In this document: piece by piece, positions 39,401 to 52,455 of the stretch
How the letters are laid out: each line of letters opens with the position of its first letter
How positions within the stretch are numbered: position 1 is the first letter of the stretch
NCBI GenBank assembly: GCA_037893245.1
Contig: JBAIAA010001594.1
Span: 1-64,000 of the forward strand
Direction: 5' to 3'
Source: Crossaster papposus
Taxonomy: Eukaryota > Echinodermata > Asteroidea > Velatida > Solasteridae
DNA length: 64,000 nt
Position numbers and translations under genes: made by a program
The notes under the pieces: generated by a model
Seen by the model: only the letters and a program-made list of their open reading frames with translations
Databases searched by the model: none
What the model was told of the DNA's origin: nothing

Positions 39401-42400
39401 TAAGAAATATGTAAAGGGAAAGAAGTGTGCATAAGAAATATGTAAAGGGAAAGAAGTGTGCATAAGAAATATGTAAAGGGAAAGAAGTGTGCATAAGAAA
39501 TATGTAAAGGGAAAGAAGTGTGCATAAGAAATATGTAAAGGGAAAGAAGTGTGCATAAGAAATATGTAAAGGGAAAGAAGTGTGCATAAGAAATATGTAA
39601 AGGGAAAGAAGTGTGCATAAGAAATATGTAAAGGGAAAGAAGTGTGCATAAGAAATATGTAAAGGGAAAGAAGTGTGCATAAGAAATATGTAAAGGGAAA
39701 GAAGTGTGCATAAGAAATATGTAAAGGGAAAGAAGTGTGCATAAGAAATATGTAAAGGGAAAGAAGTGTGCATAAGAAATATGTAAAGGGAAAGAAGTGT
39801 GCATAAGAAATATGTAAAGGGAAAGAAGTGTGCATAAGAAATATGTAAAGGGAAAGAAGTGTGCATAAGAAATATGTAAAGGGAAAGAAGTGTGCATAAG
39901 AAATATGTAAAGGGAAAGAAGTGTGCATAAGAAATATGTAAAGGGAAAGAAGTGTGCATAAGAAATATGTAAAGGGAAAGAAGTGTGCATAAGAAATATG
40001 TAAAGGGGAAAGAAGTGTGCATAAGAAATATGTAAAGGGAAAGAAGTGTGCATAAGAAATATGTAAAGGGAAAGAAGTGTGCATAAGAAATATGTAAAGG
40101 GAAAGAAGTGTGCATAAGAAATATGTAAAGGGAAAGAAGTGTGCATAAGAAATATGTAAAGGGAAAGAAGTGTGCATAAGAAATATGTAAAGGGAAAGAA
40201 GTGTGCATAAGAAATATGTAAAGGGAAAGAAGTGTGCATAAGAAATATGTAAAGGGAAAGAAGTGTGCATAAGAAATATGTAAAGGGAAAGAAGTGTGCA
40301 TAAGAAATATGTAAAGGGAAAGAAGTGTGCATAAGAAATATGTAAAGGGAAAGAAGTGTGCATAAGAAATATGTAAAGGGAAAGAAGTGTGCATAAGAAA
40401 TATGTAAAGGGAAAGAAGTGTGCATAAGAAATATGTAAAGGGAAAGAAGTGTGCATAAGAAATATGTAAAGGGAAAGAAGTGTGCATAAGAAATATGTAA
40501 AGGGAAAGAAGTGTGCATAAGAAATATGTAAAGGGAAAGAAGTGTGCATAAGAAATATGTAAAGGGAAAGAAGTGTGCATAAGAAATATGTAAAGGGAAA
40601 GAAGTGTGCATAAGAAATATGTAAAGGGAAAGAAGTGTGCATAAGAAATATGTAAAGGGAAAGAAGTGTGCATAAGAAATATGTAAAGGGAAAGAAGTGT
40701 GCATAAGAAATATGTAAAGGGAAAGAAGTGTGCATAAGAAATATGTAAAGGGAAAGAAGTGTGCATAAGAAATATGTAAAGGGAAAGAAGTGTGCATAAG
40801 AAATATGTAAAGGGAAAGAAGTGTGCATAAGAAATATGTAAAGGGAAAGAAGTGTGCATAAGAAATATGTAAAGGGAAAGAAGTGTGCATAAGAAATATG
40901 TAAAGGGAAAGAAGTGTGCATAAGAAATATGTAAAGGGAAAGAAGTGTGCATAAGAAATATGTAAAGGGAAAGAAGTGTGCATAAGAAATATGTAAAGGG
41001 AAAGAAGTGTGCATAAGAAATATGTAAAGGGAAAGAAGTGTGCATAAGAAATATGTAAAGGGAAAGAAGTGTGCATAAGAAATATGTAAAGGGAAAGAAG
41101 GTGTGCATAAGAAATATGTAAAGGGAAAGAAGTGTGCATAAGAAATATGTAAAGGGAAAGAAGTGTGCATAAGAAATATGTAAAGGGAAAGAAGTGTGCA
41201 TAAGAAATATGTAAAGGGAAAGAAGTGTGCATAAGAAATATGTAAAGGGAAAGAAGTGTGCATAAGAAATATGTAAAGGGAAAGAAGTGTGCATAAGAAA
41301 TATGTAAAGGGAAAGAAGTGTGCATAAGAAATATGTAAAGGGAAAGAAGTGTGCATAAGAAATATGTAAAGGGAAAGAAGTGTGCATAAGAAATATGTAA
41401 AGGGAAAGAAGTGTGCATAAGAAATATGTAAAGGGAAAGAAGTGTGCATAAGAAATATGTAAAGGGAAAGAAGTGTGCATAAGAAATATGTAAAGGGAAA
41501 GAAGTGTGCATAAGAAATATGTAAAGGGAAAGAAGTGTGCATAAGAAATATGTAAAGGGAAAGAAGTGTGCATAAGAAATATGTAAAGGGAAAGAAGTGT
41601 GCATAAGAAATATGTAAAGGGAAAGAAGTGTGCATAAGAAATATGTAAAGGGAAAGAAGTGTGCATAAGAAATATGTAAAGGGAAAGAAGTGTGCATAAG
41701 AAATATGTAAAGGGAAAGAAGTGTGCATAAGAAATATGTAAAGGGAAAGAAGTGTGCATAAGAAATATGTAAAGGGAAAGAAGTGTGCATAAGAAATATG
41801 TAAAGGGAAAGAAGTGTGCATAAGAAATATGTAAAGGGAAAGAAGTGTGCATAAGAAATATGTAAAGGAAAGAAGTGTGCATAAGAAATATGTAAAGGGA
41901 AAGAAGTGTGCATAAGAAATATGTAAAGGGAAAGAAGTGTGCATAAGAAATATGTAAAGGGAAAGAAGTGTGCATAAGAAATATGTAAAGGGAAAGAAGT
42001 GTGCATAAGAAATATGTAAAGGGAAAGAAGTGTGCATAAGAAATATGTAAAGGGAAAGAAGTGTGCATAAGAAATATGTAAAGGGAAAGAAGTGTGCATA
42101 AGAAATATGTAAAGGGGAAAGAAGTGTGCATAAGAAATATGTAAAGGGAAAGAAGTGTGCATAAGAAAATATGTAAAGGGAAAGAAGTGTGCATAGAAAT
42201 ATGTAAAGGGAAAGAAGTGTGCATAAGAAATATGTAAAGGGAAAGAAGTGTGCATAAGAAATATGTAAAGGGAAAGAAGTGTGCATAAGAAATATGTAAA
42301 GGGAAAGAAGTGTGCATAAGAAATATGTAAAGGGAAAGAAGTGTGCATAAGAAATATGTAAAGGGAAAGAAGTGTGCATAAGAAATATGTAAAGGGAAAG

Positions 42401-43726
42401 AAGTGTGCATAAGAAATATGTAAAGGGAAAGAAGTGTGCATAAGAAATATGTAAAGGGAAAGAAGTGTGCATAAGAAATATGTAAAGGGAAAGAAGTGTG
42501 CATAAGAAATATGTAAAGGGAAAGAAGTGTGCATAAGAAATATGTAAAGGGAAAGAAGTGTGCATAAGAAATATGTAAAGGGAAAGAAGTGTGCATAAGA
42601 AATATGTAAAGGGAAAGAAGTGTGCATAAGAAATATGTAAAGGGAAAGAAGTGTGCATAAGAAATATGTAAAGGGAAAGAAGTGTGCATAAGAAATATGT
42701 AAAGGGAAAGAAGTGTGCATAAGAAATATGTAAAGGGAAAGAAGTGTGCATAAGAAATATGTAAAGGGAAAGAAGTGTGCATAAGAAATATGTAAAGGGA
42801 AAGAAGTGTGCATAAGAAATATGTAAAGGGAAAGAAGTGTGCATAAGAAATATGTAAAGGGAAAGAAGTGTGCATAAGAAATATGTAAAGGGAAAGAAGT
42901 GTGCATAAGAAATATGTAAAGGGAAAGAAGTGTGCATAAGAAATATGTAAAGGGAAGAAGTGTGCATAAGAAATATGTAAAGGGAAGAAGTGTGCATAAG
43001 AAATATGTAAAGGGAAAGAAGTGTGCATAAGAAATATGTAAAGGGAAAGAAGTGTGCATAAGAAATATGTAAAGGGAAAGAAGTGTGCATAAGAAATATG
43101 TAAAGGGAAAGAAGTGTGCATAAGAAATATGTAAAGGGAAAGAAGTGTGCATAAGAAATATGTAAAGGGAAAGAAGTGTGCATAAGAAATATGTAAAGGG
43201 AAAGAAGTGTGCATAAGAAATATGTAAAGGGAAAGAAGTGTGCATAAGAAATATGTAAAGGGAAAGAAGTGTGCATAAGAAATATGTAAAGGGAAAGAAG
43301 TGTGCATAAGAAATATGTAAAGGGAAAGAAGTGTGCATAAGAAATATGTAAAGGGAAAGAAGTGTGCATAAGAAATATGTAAAGGGAAAGAAGTGTGCAT
43401 AAGAAATATGTAAAGGGAAAGAAGTGTGCATAAGAAATATGTAAAGGGAAAGAAGTGTGCATAAGAAATATGTAAAGGGAAAGAAGTGTGCATAAGAAAT
43501 ATGTAAAGGGAAAGAAGTGTGCATAAGAAATATGTAAAGGGAACGAAGTGTGCATAAGACATATGTAAAGGGAAAGAAGTGTGCATAAGAAATATGTAAA
43601 GGGAAAGAAGTGTGCATAAGAAATATGTAAAGGGAAAGAAGTGTGCATAAGAAATATGTAAAGGGAAAGAAGTGTGCATAAGAAATATGTAAAGGGAAAG
43701 AAGTGTGCATAAGAAATATGCTAAAG
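27421..43726. repeat. Satellite core without 36-bp units; homogeneous start, scattered single-base indels later
   Basis: From about 27420 to 30860 I see only consensus monomers. From there to 43726 the consensus is interrupted about once per 0.3-1.5 kb by a one-base gain or loss, for example near 30861, 31013, 32131, 32713, 33303, 33688, 33925, 34255, 34595, 34915-34925, 36317, 36586, 38005, 38548, 39043, 40006, 41100, 41869, 42113, 42168, 42194, 42956, 42986 and 43721. Substitutions are very rare by comparison. No gene or insertion is present. Confidence 0.8.
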
Positions 43727-46700
43727 GGAAAGAAGTGTGCATAAGAAATATGTAAAGGGAAAGAAGTGTGCATAAGAAATATGTAAAGGGAAAGAAGTGT
43801 GCATAAGAAATATGTAAAGGGAAAGAAGTGTGCATAAGAAATATGTAAAGGGAAAGAAGTGTGCATAAGAAATATGTAAAGGGAAAGAAGTGTGCATAAG
43901 AAATATGTAAAGGGAAAGAAGTGTGCATAAGAAATATGTAAAGGGAAAGAAGTGTGCATAAGAAATATGTAAAGGGAAAGAAGTGTGCATAAGAAATATG
44001 TAAAGGGAAAGAAGTGTGCATAAGAAATATGTAAAGGGAAAGAAGTGTGCATAAGAAATATGTAAAGGGAAAGAAGTGTGCATAAGAAATATGTAAAGGG
44101 AAAGAAGTGTGCATAAGAAATATGTAAAGGGAAAGAAGTGTGCATAAGAAATATGTAAAGGGAAAGAAGTGTGCATAAGAAATATGTAAAGGGAAAGAAG
44201 TGTGCATAAGAAATATGTAAAGGGAAAGAAGTGTGCATAAGAAATATGTAAAGGGAAAGAAGTGTGCATAAGAAATATGTAAAGGGAAAGAAGTGTGCAT
44301 AAGAAATATGTAAAGGGAAAGAAGTGTGCATAAGAAATATGTAAAGGGAAAGAAGTGTGCATAAGAAATATGTAAAGGGAAAGAAGTGTGCATAAGAAAT
44401 ATGTAAAGGGAAAGAAGTGTGCATAAGAAATATGTAAAGGGAAAGAAGTGTGCATAAGAAATATGTAAAGGGAAAGAAGTGTGCATAAGAAATATGTAAA
44501 GGGAAAGAAGTGTGCATAAGAAATATGTAAAGGGAAAGAAGTGTGCATAAGAAATATGTAAAGGGAAAGAAGTGTGCATAAGAAATATGTAAAGGGAAAG
44601 AAGTGTGCATAAGAAATATGTAAAGGGAAAGAAGTGTGCATAAGAAATATGTAAAGGGAAAGAAGTGTGCATAAGAAATATGTAAAGGGAAAGAAGTGTG
44701 CATAAGAAATATGTAAAGGGAAAGAAGTGTGCATAAGAAATATGTAAAGGGAAAGAAGTGTGCATAAGAAATATGTAAAGGGAAAGAAGTGTGCATAAGA
44801 AATATGTAAAGGGAAAGAAGTGTGCATAAGAAATATGTAAAGGGAAAGAAGTGTGCATAAGAAATATGTAAAGGGAAAGAAGTGTGCATAAGAAATATGT
44901 AAAGGGAAAGAAGTGTGCATAAGAAATATGTAAAGGGAAAGAAGTGTGCATAAGAAATATGTAAAGGGAAAGAAGTGTGCATAAGAAATATGTAAAGGGA
45001 AAGAAGTGTGCATAAGAAATATGTAAAGGGAAAGAAGTGTGCATAAGAAATATGTAAAGGGAAAGAAGTGTGCATAAGAAATATGTAAAGGGAAAGAAGT
45101 GTGCATAAGAAATATGTAAAGGGAAAGAAGTGTGCATAAGAAATATGTAAAGGGAAAGAAGTGTGCATAAGAAATATGTAAAGGGAAAGAAGTGTGCATA
45201 AGAAATATGTAAAGGGAAAGAAGTGTGCATAAGAAATATGTAAAGGGAAAGAAGTGTGCATAAGAAATATGTAAAGGGAAAGAAGTGTGCATAAGAAATA
45301 TGTAAAGGGAAAGAAGTGTGCATAAGAAATATGTAAAGGGAAAGAAGTGTGCATAAGAAATATGTAAAGGGAAAGAAGTGTGCATAAGAAATATGTAAAG
45401 GGAAAGAAGTGTGCATAAGAAATATGTAAAGGGAAAGAAGTGTGCATAAGAAATATGTAAAGGGAAAGAAGTGTGCATAAGAAATATGTAAAGGGAAAGA
45501 AGTGTGCATAAGAAATATGTAAAGGGAAAGAAGTGTGCATAAGAAATATGTAAAGGGAAAGAAGTGTGCATAAGAAATATGTAAAGGGAAAGAAGTGTGC
45601 ATAAGAAATATGTAAAGGGAAAGAAGTGTGCATAAGAAATATGTAAAGGGAAAGAAGTGTGCATAAGAAATATGTAAAGGGAAAGAAGTGTGCATAAGAA
45701 ATATGTAAAGGGAAAGAAGTGTGCATAAGAAATATGTAAAGGGAAAGAAGTGTGCATAAGAAATATGTAAAGGGAAAGAAGTGTGCATAAGAAATATGTA
45801 AAGGGAAAGAAGTGTGCATAAGAAATATGTAAAGGGAAAGAAGTGTGCATAAGAAATATGTAAAGGGAAAGAAGTGTGCATAAGAAATATGTAAAGGGAA
45901 AGAAGTGTGCATAAGAAATATGTAAAGGGAAAGAAGTGTGCATAAGAAATATGTAAAGGGAAAGAAGTGTGCATAAGAAATATGTAAAGGGAAAGAAGTG
46001 TGCATAAGAAATATGTAAAGGGAAAGAAGTGTGCATAAGAAATATGTAAAGGGAAAGAAGTGTGCATAAGAAATATGTAAAGGGAAAGAAGTGTGCATAA
46101 GAAATATGTAAAGGGAAAGAAGTGTGCATAAGAAATATGTAAAGGGAAAGAAGTGTGCATAAGAAATATGTAAAGGGAAAGAAGTGTGCATAAGAAATAT
46201 GTAAAGGGAAAGAAGTGTGCATAAGAAATATGTAAAGGGAAAGAAGTGTGCATAAGAAATATGTAAAGGGAAAGAAGTGTGCATAAGAAATATGTAAAGG
46301 GAAAGAAGTGTGCATAAGAAATATGTAAAGGGAAAGAAGTGTGCATAAGAAATATGTAAAGGGAAAGAAGTGTGCATAAGAAATATGTAAAGGGAAAGAA
46401 GTGTGCATAAGAAATATGTAAAGGGAAAGAAGTGTGCATAAGAAATATGTAAAGGGAAAGAAGTGTGCATAAGAAATATGTAAAGGGAAAGAAGTGTGCA
46501 TAAGAAATATGTAAAGGGAAAGAAGTGTGCATAAGAAATATGTAAAGGGAAAGAAGTGTGCATAAGAAATATGTAAAGGGAAAGAAGTGTGCATAAGAAA
46601 TATGTAAAGGGAAAGAAGTGTGCATAAGAAATATGTAAAGGGAAAGAAGTGTGCATAAGAAATATGTAAAGGGAAAGAAGTGTGCATAAGAAATATGTAA

Positions 46701-49700
46701 AGGGAAAGAAGTGTGCATAAGAAATATGTAAAGGGAAAGAAGTGTGCATAAGAAATATGTAAAGGGAAAGAAGTGTGCATAAGAAATATGTAAAGGGAAA
46801 GAAGTGTGCATAAGAAATATGTAAAGGGAAAGAAGTGTGCATAAGAAATATGTAAAGGGAAAGAAGTGTGCATAAGAAATATGTAAAGGGAAAGAAGTGT
46901 GCATAAGAAATATGTAAAGGGAAAGAAGTGTGCATAAGAAATATGTAAAGGGAAAGAAGTGTGCATAAGAAATATGTAAAGGGAAAGAAGTGTGCATAAG
47001 AAATATGTAAAGGGAAAGAAGTGTGCATAAGAAATATGTAAAGGGAAAGAAGTGTGCATAAGAAATATGTAAAGGGAAAGAAGTGTGCATAAGAAATATG
47101 TAAAGGGAAAGAAGTGTGCATAAGAAATATGTAAAGGGAAAGAAGTGTGCATAAGAAATATGTAAAGGGAAAGAAGTGTGCATAAGAAATATGTAAAGGG
47201 AAAGAAGTGTGCATAAGAAATATGTAAAGGGAAAGAAGTGTGCATAAGAAATATGTAAAGGGAAAGAAGTGTGCATAAGAAATATGTAAAGGGAAAGAAG
47301 TGTGCATAAGAAATATGTAAAGGGAAAGAAGTGTGCATAAGAAATATGTAAAGGGAAAGAAGTGTGCATAAGAAATATGTAAAGGGAAAGAAGTGTGCAT
47401 AAGAAATATGTAAAGGGAAAGAAGTGTGCATAAGAAATATGTAAAGGGAAAGAAGTGTGCATAAGAAATATGTAAAGGGAAAGAAGTGTGCATAAGAAAT
47501 ATGTAAAGGGAAAGAAGTGTGCATAAGAAATATGTAAAGGGAAAGAAGTGTGCATAAGAAATATGTAAAGGGAAAGAAGTGTGCATAAGAAATATGTAAA
47601 GGGAAAGAAGTGTGCATAAGAAATATGTAAAGGGAAAGAAGTGTGCATAAGAAATATGTAAAGGGAAAGAAGTGTGCATAAGAAATATGTAAAGGGAAAG
47701 AAGTGTGCATAAGAAATATGTAAAGGGAAAGAAGTGTGCATAAGAAATATGTAAAGGGAAAGAAGTGTGCATAAGAAATATGTAAAGGGAAAGAAGTGTG
47801 CATAAGAAATATGTAAAGGGAAAGAAGTGTGCATAAGAAATATGTAAAGGGAAAGAAGTGTGCATAAGAAATATGTAAAGGGAAAGAAGTGTGCATAAGA
47901 AATATGTAAAGGGAAAGAAGTGTGCATAAGAAATATGTAAAGGGAAAGAAGTGTGCATAAGAAATATGTAAAGGGAAAGAAGTGTGCATAAGAAATATGT
48001 AAAGGGAAAGAAGTGTGCATAAGAAATATGTAAAGGGAAAGAAGTGTGCATAAGAAATATGTAAAGGGAAAGAAGTGTGCATAAGAAATATGTAAAGGGA
48101 AAGAAGTGTGCATAAGAAATATGTAAAGGGAAAGAAGTGTGCATAAGAAATATGTAAAGGGAAAGAAGTGTGCATAAGAAATATGTAAAGGGAAAGAAGT
48201 GTGCATAAGAAATATGTAAAGGGAAAGAAGTGTGCATAAGAAATATGTAAAGGGAAAGAAGTGTGCATAAGAAATATGTAAAGGGAAAGAAGTGTGCATA
48301 AGAAATATGTAAAGGGAAAGAAGTGTGCATAAGAAATATGTAAAGGGAAAGAAGTGTGCATAAGAAATATGTAAAGGGAAAGAAGTGTGCATAAGAAATA
48401 TGTAAAGGGAAAGAAGTGTGCATAAGAAATATGTAAAGGGAAAGAAGTGTGCATAAGAAATATGTAAAGGGAAAGAAGTGTGCATAAGAAATATGTAAAG
48501 GGAAAGAAGTGTGCATAAGAAATATGTAAAGGGAAAGAAGTGTGCATAAGAAATATGTAAAGGGAAAGAAGTGTGCATAAGAAATATGTAAAGGGAAAGA
48601 AGTGTGCATAAGAAATATGTAAAGGGAAAGAAGTGTGCATAAGAAATATGTAAAGGGAAAGAAGTGTGCATAAGAAATATGTAAAGGGAAAGAAGTGTGC
48701 ATAAGAAATATGTAAAGGGAAAGAAGTGTGCATAAGAAATATGTAAAGGGAAAGAAGTGTGCATAAGAAATATGTAAAGGGAAAGAAGTGTGCATAAGAA
48801 ATATGTAAAGGGAAAGAAGTGTGCATAAGAAATATGTAAAGGGAAAGAAGTGTGCATAAGAAATATGTAAAGGGAAAGAAGTGTGCATAAGAAATATGTA
48901 AAGGGAAAGAAGTGTGCATAAGAAATATGTAAAGGGAAAGAAGTGTGCATAAGAAATATGTAAAGGGAAAGAAGTGTGCATAAGAAATATGTAAAGGGAA
49001 AGAAGTGTGCATAAGAAATATGTAAAGGGAAAGAAGTGTGCATAAGAAATATGTAAAGGGAAAGAAGTGTGCATAAGAAATATGTAAAGGGAAAGAAGTG
49101 TGCATAAGAAATATGTAAAGGGAAAGAAGTGTGCATAAGAAATATGTAAAGGGAAAGAAGTGTGCATAAGAAATATGTAAAGGGAAAGAAGTGTGCATAA
49201 GAAATATGTAAAGGGAAAGAAGTGTGCATAAGAAATATGTAAAGGGAAAGAAGTGTGCATAAGAAATATGTAAAGGGAAAGAAGTGTGCATAAGAAATAT
49301 GTAAAGGGAAAGAAGTGTGCATAAGAAATATGTAAAGGGAAAGAAGTGTGCATAAGAAATATGTAAAGGGAAAGAAGTGTGCATAAGAAATATGTAAAGG
49401 GAAAGAAGTGTGCATAAGAAATATGTAAAGGGAAAGAAGTGTGCATAAGAAATATGTAAAGGGAAAGAAGTGTGCATAAGAAATATGTAAAGGGAAAGAA
49501 GTGTGCATAAGAAATATGTAAAGGGAAAGAAGTGTGCATAAGAAATATGTAAAGGGAAAGAAGTGTGCATAAGAAATATGTAAAGGGAAAGAAGTGTGCA
49601 TAAGAAATATGTAAAGGGAAAGAAGTGTGCATAAGAAATATGTAAAGGGAAAGAAGTGTGCATAAGAAATATGTAAAGGGAAAGAAGTGTGCATAAGAAA

Positions 49701-52455
49701 TATGTAAAGGGAAAGAAGTGTGCATAAGAAATATGTAAAGGGAAAGAAGTGTGCATAAGAAATATGTAAAGGGAAAGAAGTGTGCATAAGAAATATGTAA
49801 AGGGAAAGAAGTGTGCATAAGAAATATGTAAAGGGAAAGAAGTGTGCATAAGAAATATGTAAAGGGAAAGAAGTGTGCATAAGAAATATGTAAAGGGAAA
49901 GAAGTGTGCATAAGAAATATGTAAAGGGAAAGAAGTGTGCATAAGAAATATGTAAAGGGAAAGAAGTGTGCATAAGAAATATGTAAAGGGAAAGAAGTGT
50001 GCATAAGAAATATGTAAAGGGAAAGAAGTGTGCATAAGAAATATGTAAAGGGAAAGAAGTGTGCATAAGAAATATGTAAAGGGAAAGAAGTGTGCATAAG
50101 AAATATGTAAAGGGAAAGAAGTGTGCATAAGAAATATGTAAAGGGAAAGAAGTGTGCATAAGAAATATGTAAAGGGAAAGAAGTGTGCATAAGAAATATG
50201 TAAAGGGAAAGAAGTGTGCATAAGAAATATGTAAAGGGAAAGAAGTGTGCATAAGAAATATGTAAAGGGAAAGAAGTGTGCATAAGAAATATGTAAAGGG
50301 AAAGAAGTGTGCATAAGAAATATGTAAAGGGAAAGAAGTGTGCATAAGAAATATGTAAAGGGAAAGAAGTGTGCATAAGAAATATGTAAAGGGAAAGAAG
50401 TGTGCATAAGAAATATGTAAAGGGAAAGAAGTGTGCATAAGAAATATGTAAAGGGAAAGAAGTGTGCATAAGAAATATGTAAAGGGAAAGAAGTGTGCAT
50501 AAGAAATATGTAAAGGGAAAGAAGTGTGCATAAGAAATATGTAAAGGGAAAGAAGTGTGCATAAGAAATATGTAAAGGGAAAGAAGTGTGCATAAGAAAT
50601 ATGTAAAGGGAAAGAAGTGTGCATAAGAAATATGTAAAGGGAAAGAAGTGTGCATAAGAAATATGTAAAGGGAAAGAAGTGTGCATAAGAAATATGTAAA
50701 GGGAAAGAAGTGTGCATAAGAAATATGTAAAGGGAAAGAAGTGTGCATAAGAAATATGTAAAGGGAAAGAAGTGTGCATAAGAAATATGTAAAGGGAAAG
50801 AAGTGTGCATAAGAAATATGTAAAGGGAAAGAAGTGTGCATAAGAAATATGTAAAGGGAAAGAAGTGTGCATAAGAAATATGTAAAGGGAAAGAAGTGTG
50901 CATAAGAAATATGTAAAGGGAAAGAAGTGTGCATAAGAAATATGTAAAGGGAAAGAAGTGTGCATAAGAAATATGTAAAGGGAAAGAAGTGTGCATAAGA
51001 AATATGTAAAGGGAAAGAAGTGTGCATAAGAAATATGTAAAGGGAAAGAAGTGTGCATAAGAAATATGTAAAGGGAAAGAAGTGTGCATAAGAAATATGT
51101 AAAGGGAAAGAAGTGTGCATAAGAAATATGTAAAGGGAAAGAAGTGTGCATAAGAAATATGTAAAGGGAAAGAAGTGTGCATAAGAAATATGTAAAGGGA
51201 AAGAAGTGTGCATAAGAAATATGTAAAGGGAAAGAAGTGTGCATAAGAAATATGTAAAGGGAAAGAAGTGTGCATAAGAAATATGTAAAGGGAAAGAAGT
51301 GTGCATAAGAAATATGTAAAGGGAAAGAAGTGTGCATAAGAAATATGTAAAGGGAAAGAAGTGTGCATAAGAAATATGTAAAGGGAAAGAAGTGTGCATA
51401 AGAAATATGTAAAGGGAAAGAAGTGTGCATAAGAAATATGTAAAGGGAAAGAAGTGTGCATAAGAAATATGTAAAGGGAAAGAAGTGTGCATAAGAAATA
51501 TGTAAAGGGAAAGAAGTGTGCATAAGAAATATGTAAAGGGAAAGAAGTGTGCATAAGAAATATGTAAAGGGAAAGAAGTGTGCATAAGAAATATGTAAAG
51601 GGAAAGAAGTGTGCATAAGAAATATGTAAAGGGAAAGAAGTGTGCATAAGAAATATGTAAAGGGAAAGAAGTGTGCATAAGAAATATGTAAAGGGAAAGA
51701 AGTGTGCATAAGAAATATGTAAATGGAAAGAAGTGTGCATAAGAAATATGTAAAGGGAAAGAAGTGTGCATAAGAAATATGTAAAGGGAAAGAAGTGTGC
51801 ATAAGAAATATGTAAAGGGAAAGAAGTGTGCATAAGAAATATGTAAAGGGAAAGAAGTGTGCATAAGAAATATGTAAAGGGAAAGAAGTGTGCATAAGAA
51901 ATATGTAAAGGGAAAGAAGTGTGCATAAGAAATATGTAAAGGGAAAGAAGTGTGCATAAGAAATATGTAAAGGGAAAGAAGTGTGCATAAGAAATATGTA
52001 AAGGGAAAGAAGTGTGCATAAGAAATATGTAAAGGGAAAGAAGTGTGCATAAGAAATATGTAAAGGGAAAGAAGTGTGCATAAGAAATATGTAAAGGGAA
52101 AAAAGTGTGCATAAGAAATATGTAAAGGGAAAGAAGTGTGCATAAGAAATATGTAAAGGGAAAGAAGTGTGCATAAGAAATATGTAAGGGAAAGAAGTGT
52201 GCATAAGAAATATGTAAAGGGAAAGAAGTGTGCATAAGAAATATGTAAAGGGAAAGAAGTGTGCATAAGAAATATGTAAAGGGAAAGAAGTGTGCATAAG
52301 AAATATGTAAAGGGAAAGAAGTGTGCATAAGAAATATGTAAAGGGAAAGAAGTGTGCATAAGAAATATGTAAAGGGAAAGAAGTGTGCATAAGAAATATG
52401 TAAAGGGAAAGAAGTGTGCATAAGAAATATGTAAAGGGAAAGAAGTGTGCATAAG
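43727..52455. repeat. Highly homogeneous satellite core
   Basis: For about 8 kb (43727 to about 51720, roughly 258 monomers) I see no variant monomer and no indel. Rare changes reappear towards the right: aaaTgg at 51724, an AAAAAAG unit near 52101 and a one-base loss near 52187. The stretch ends at the 36-bp unit at 52456. Homogeneity is higher than anywhere in the left third, which fits either a recent amplification core or repetition of a consensus during assembly. Confidence 0.85.
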
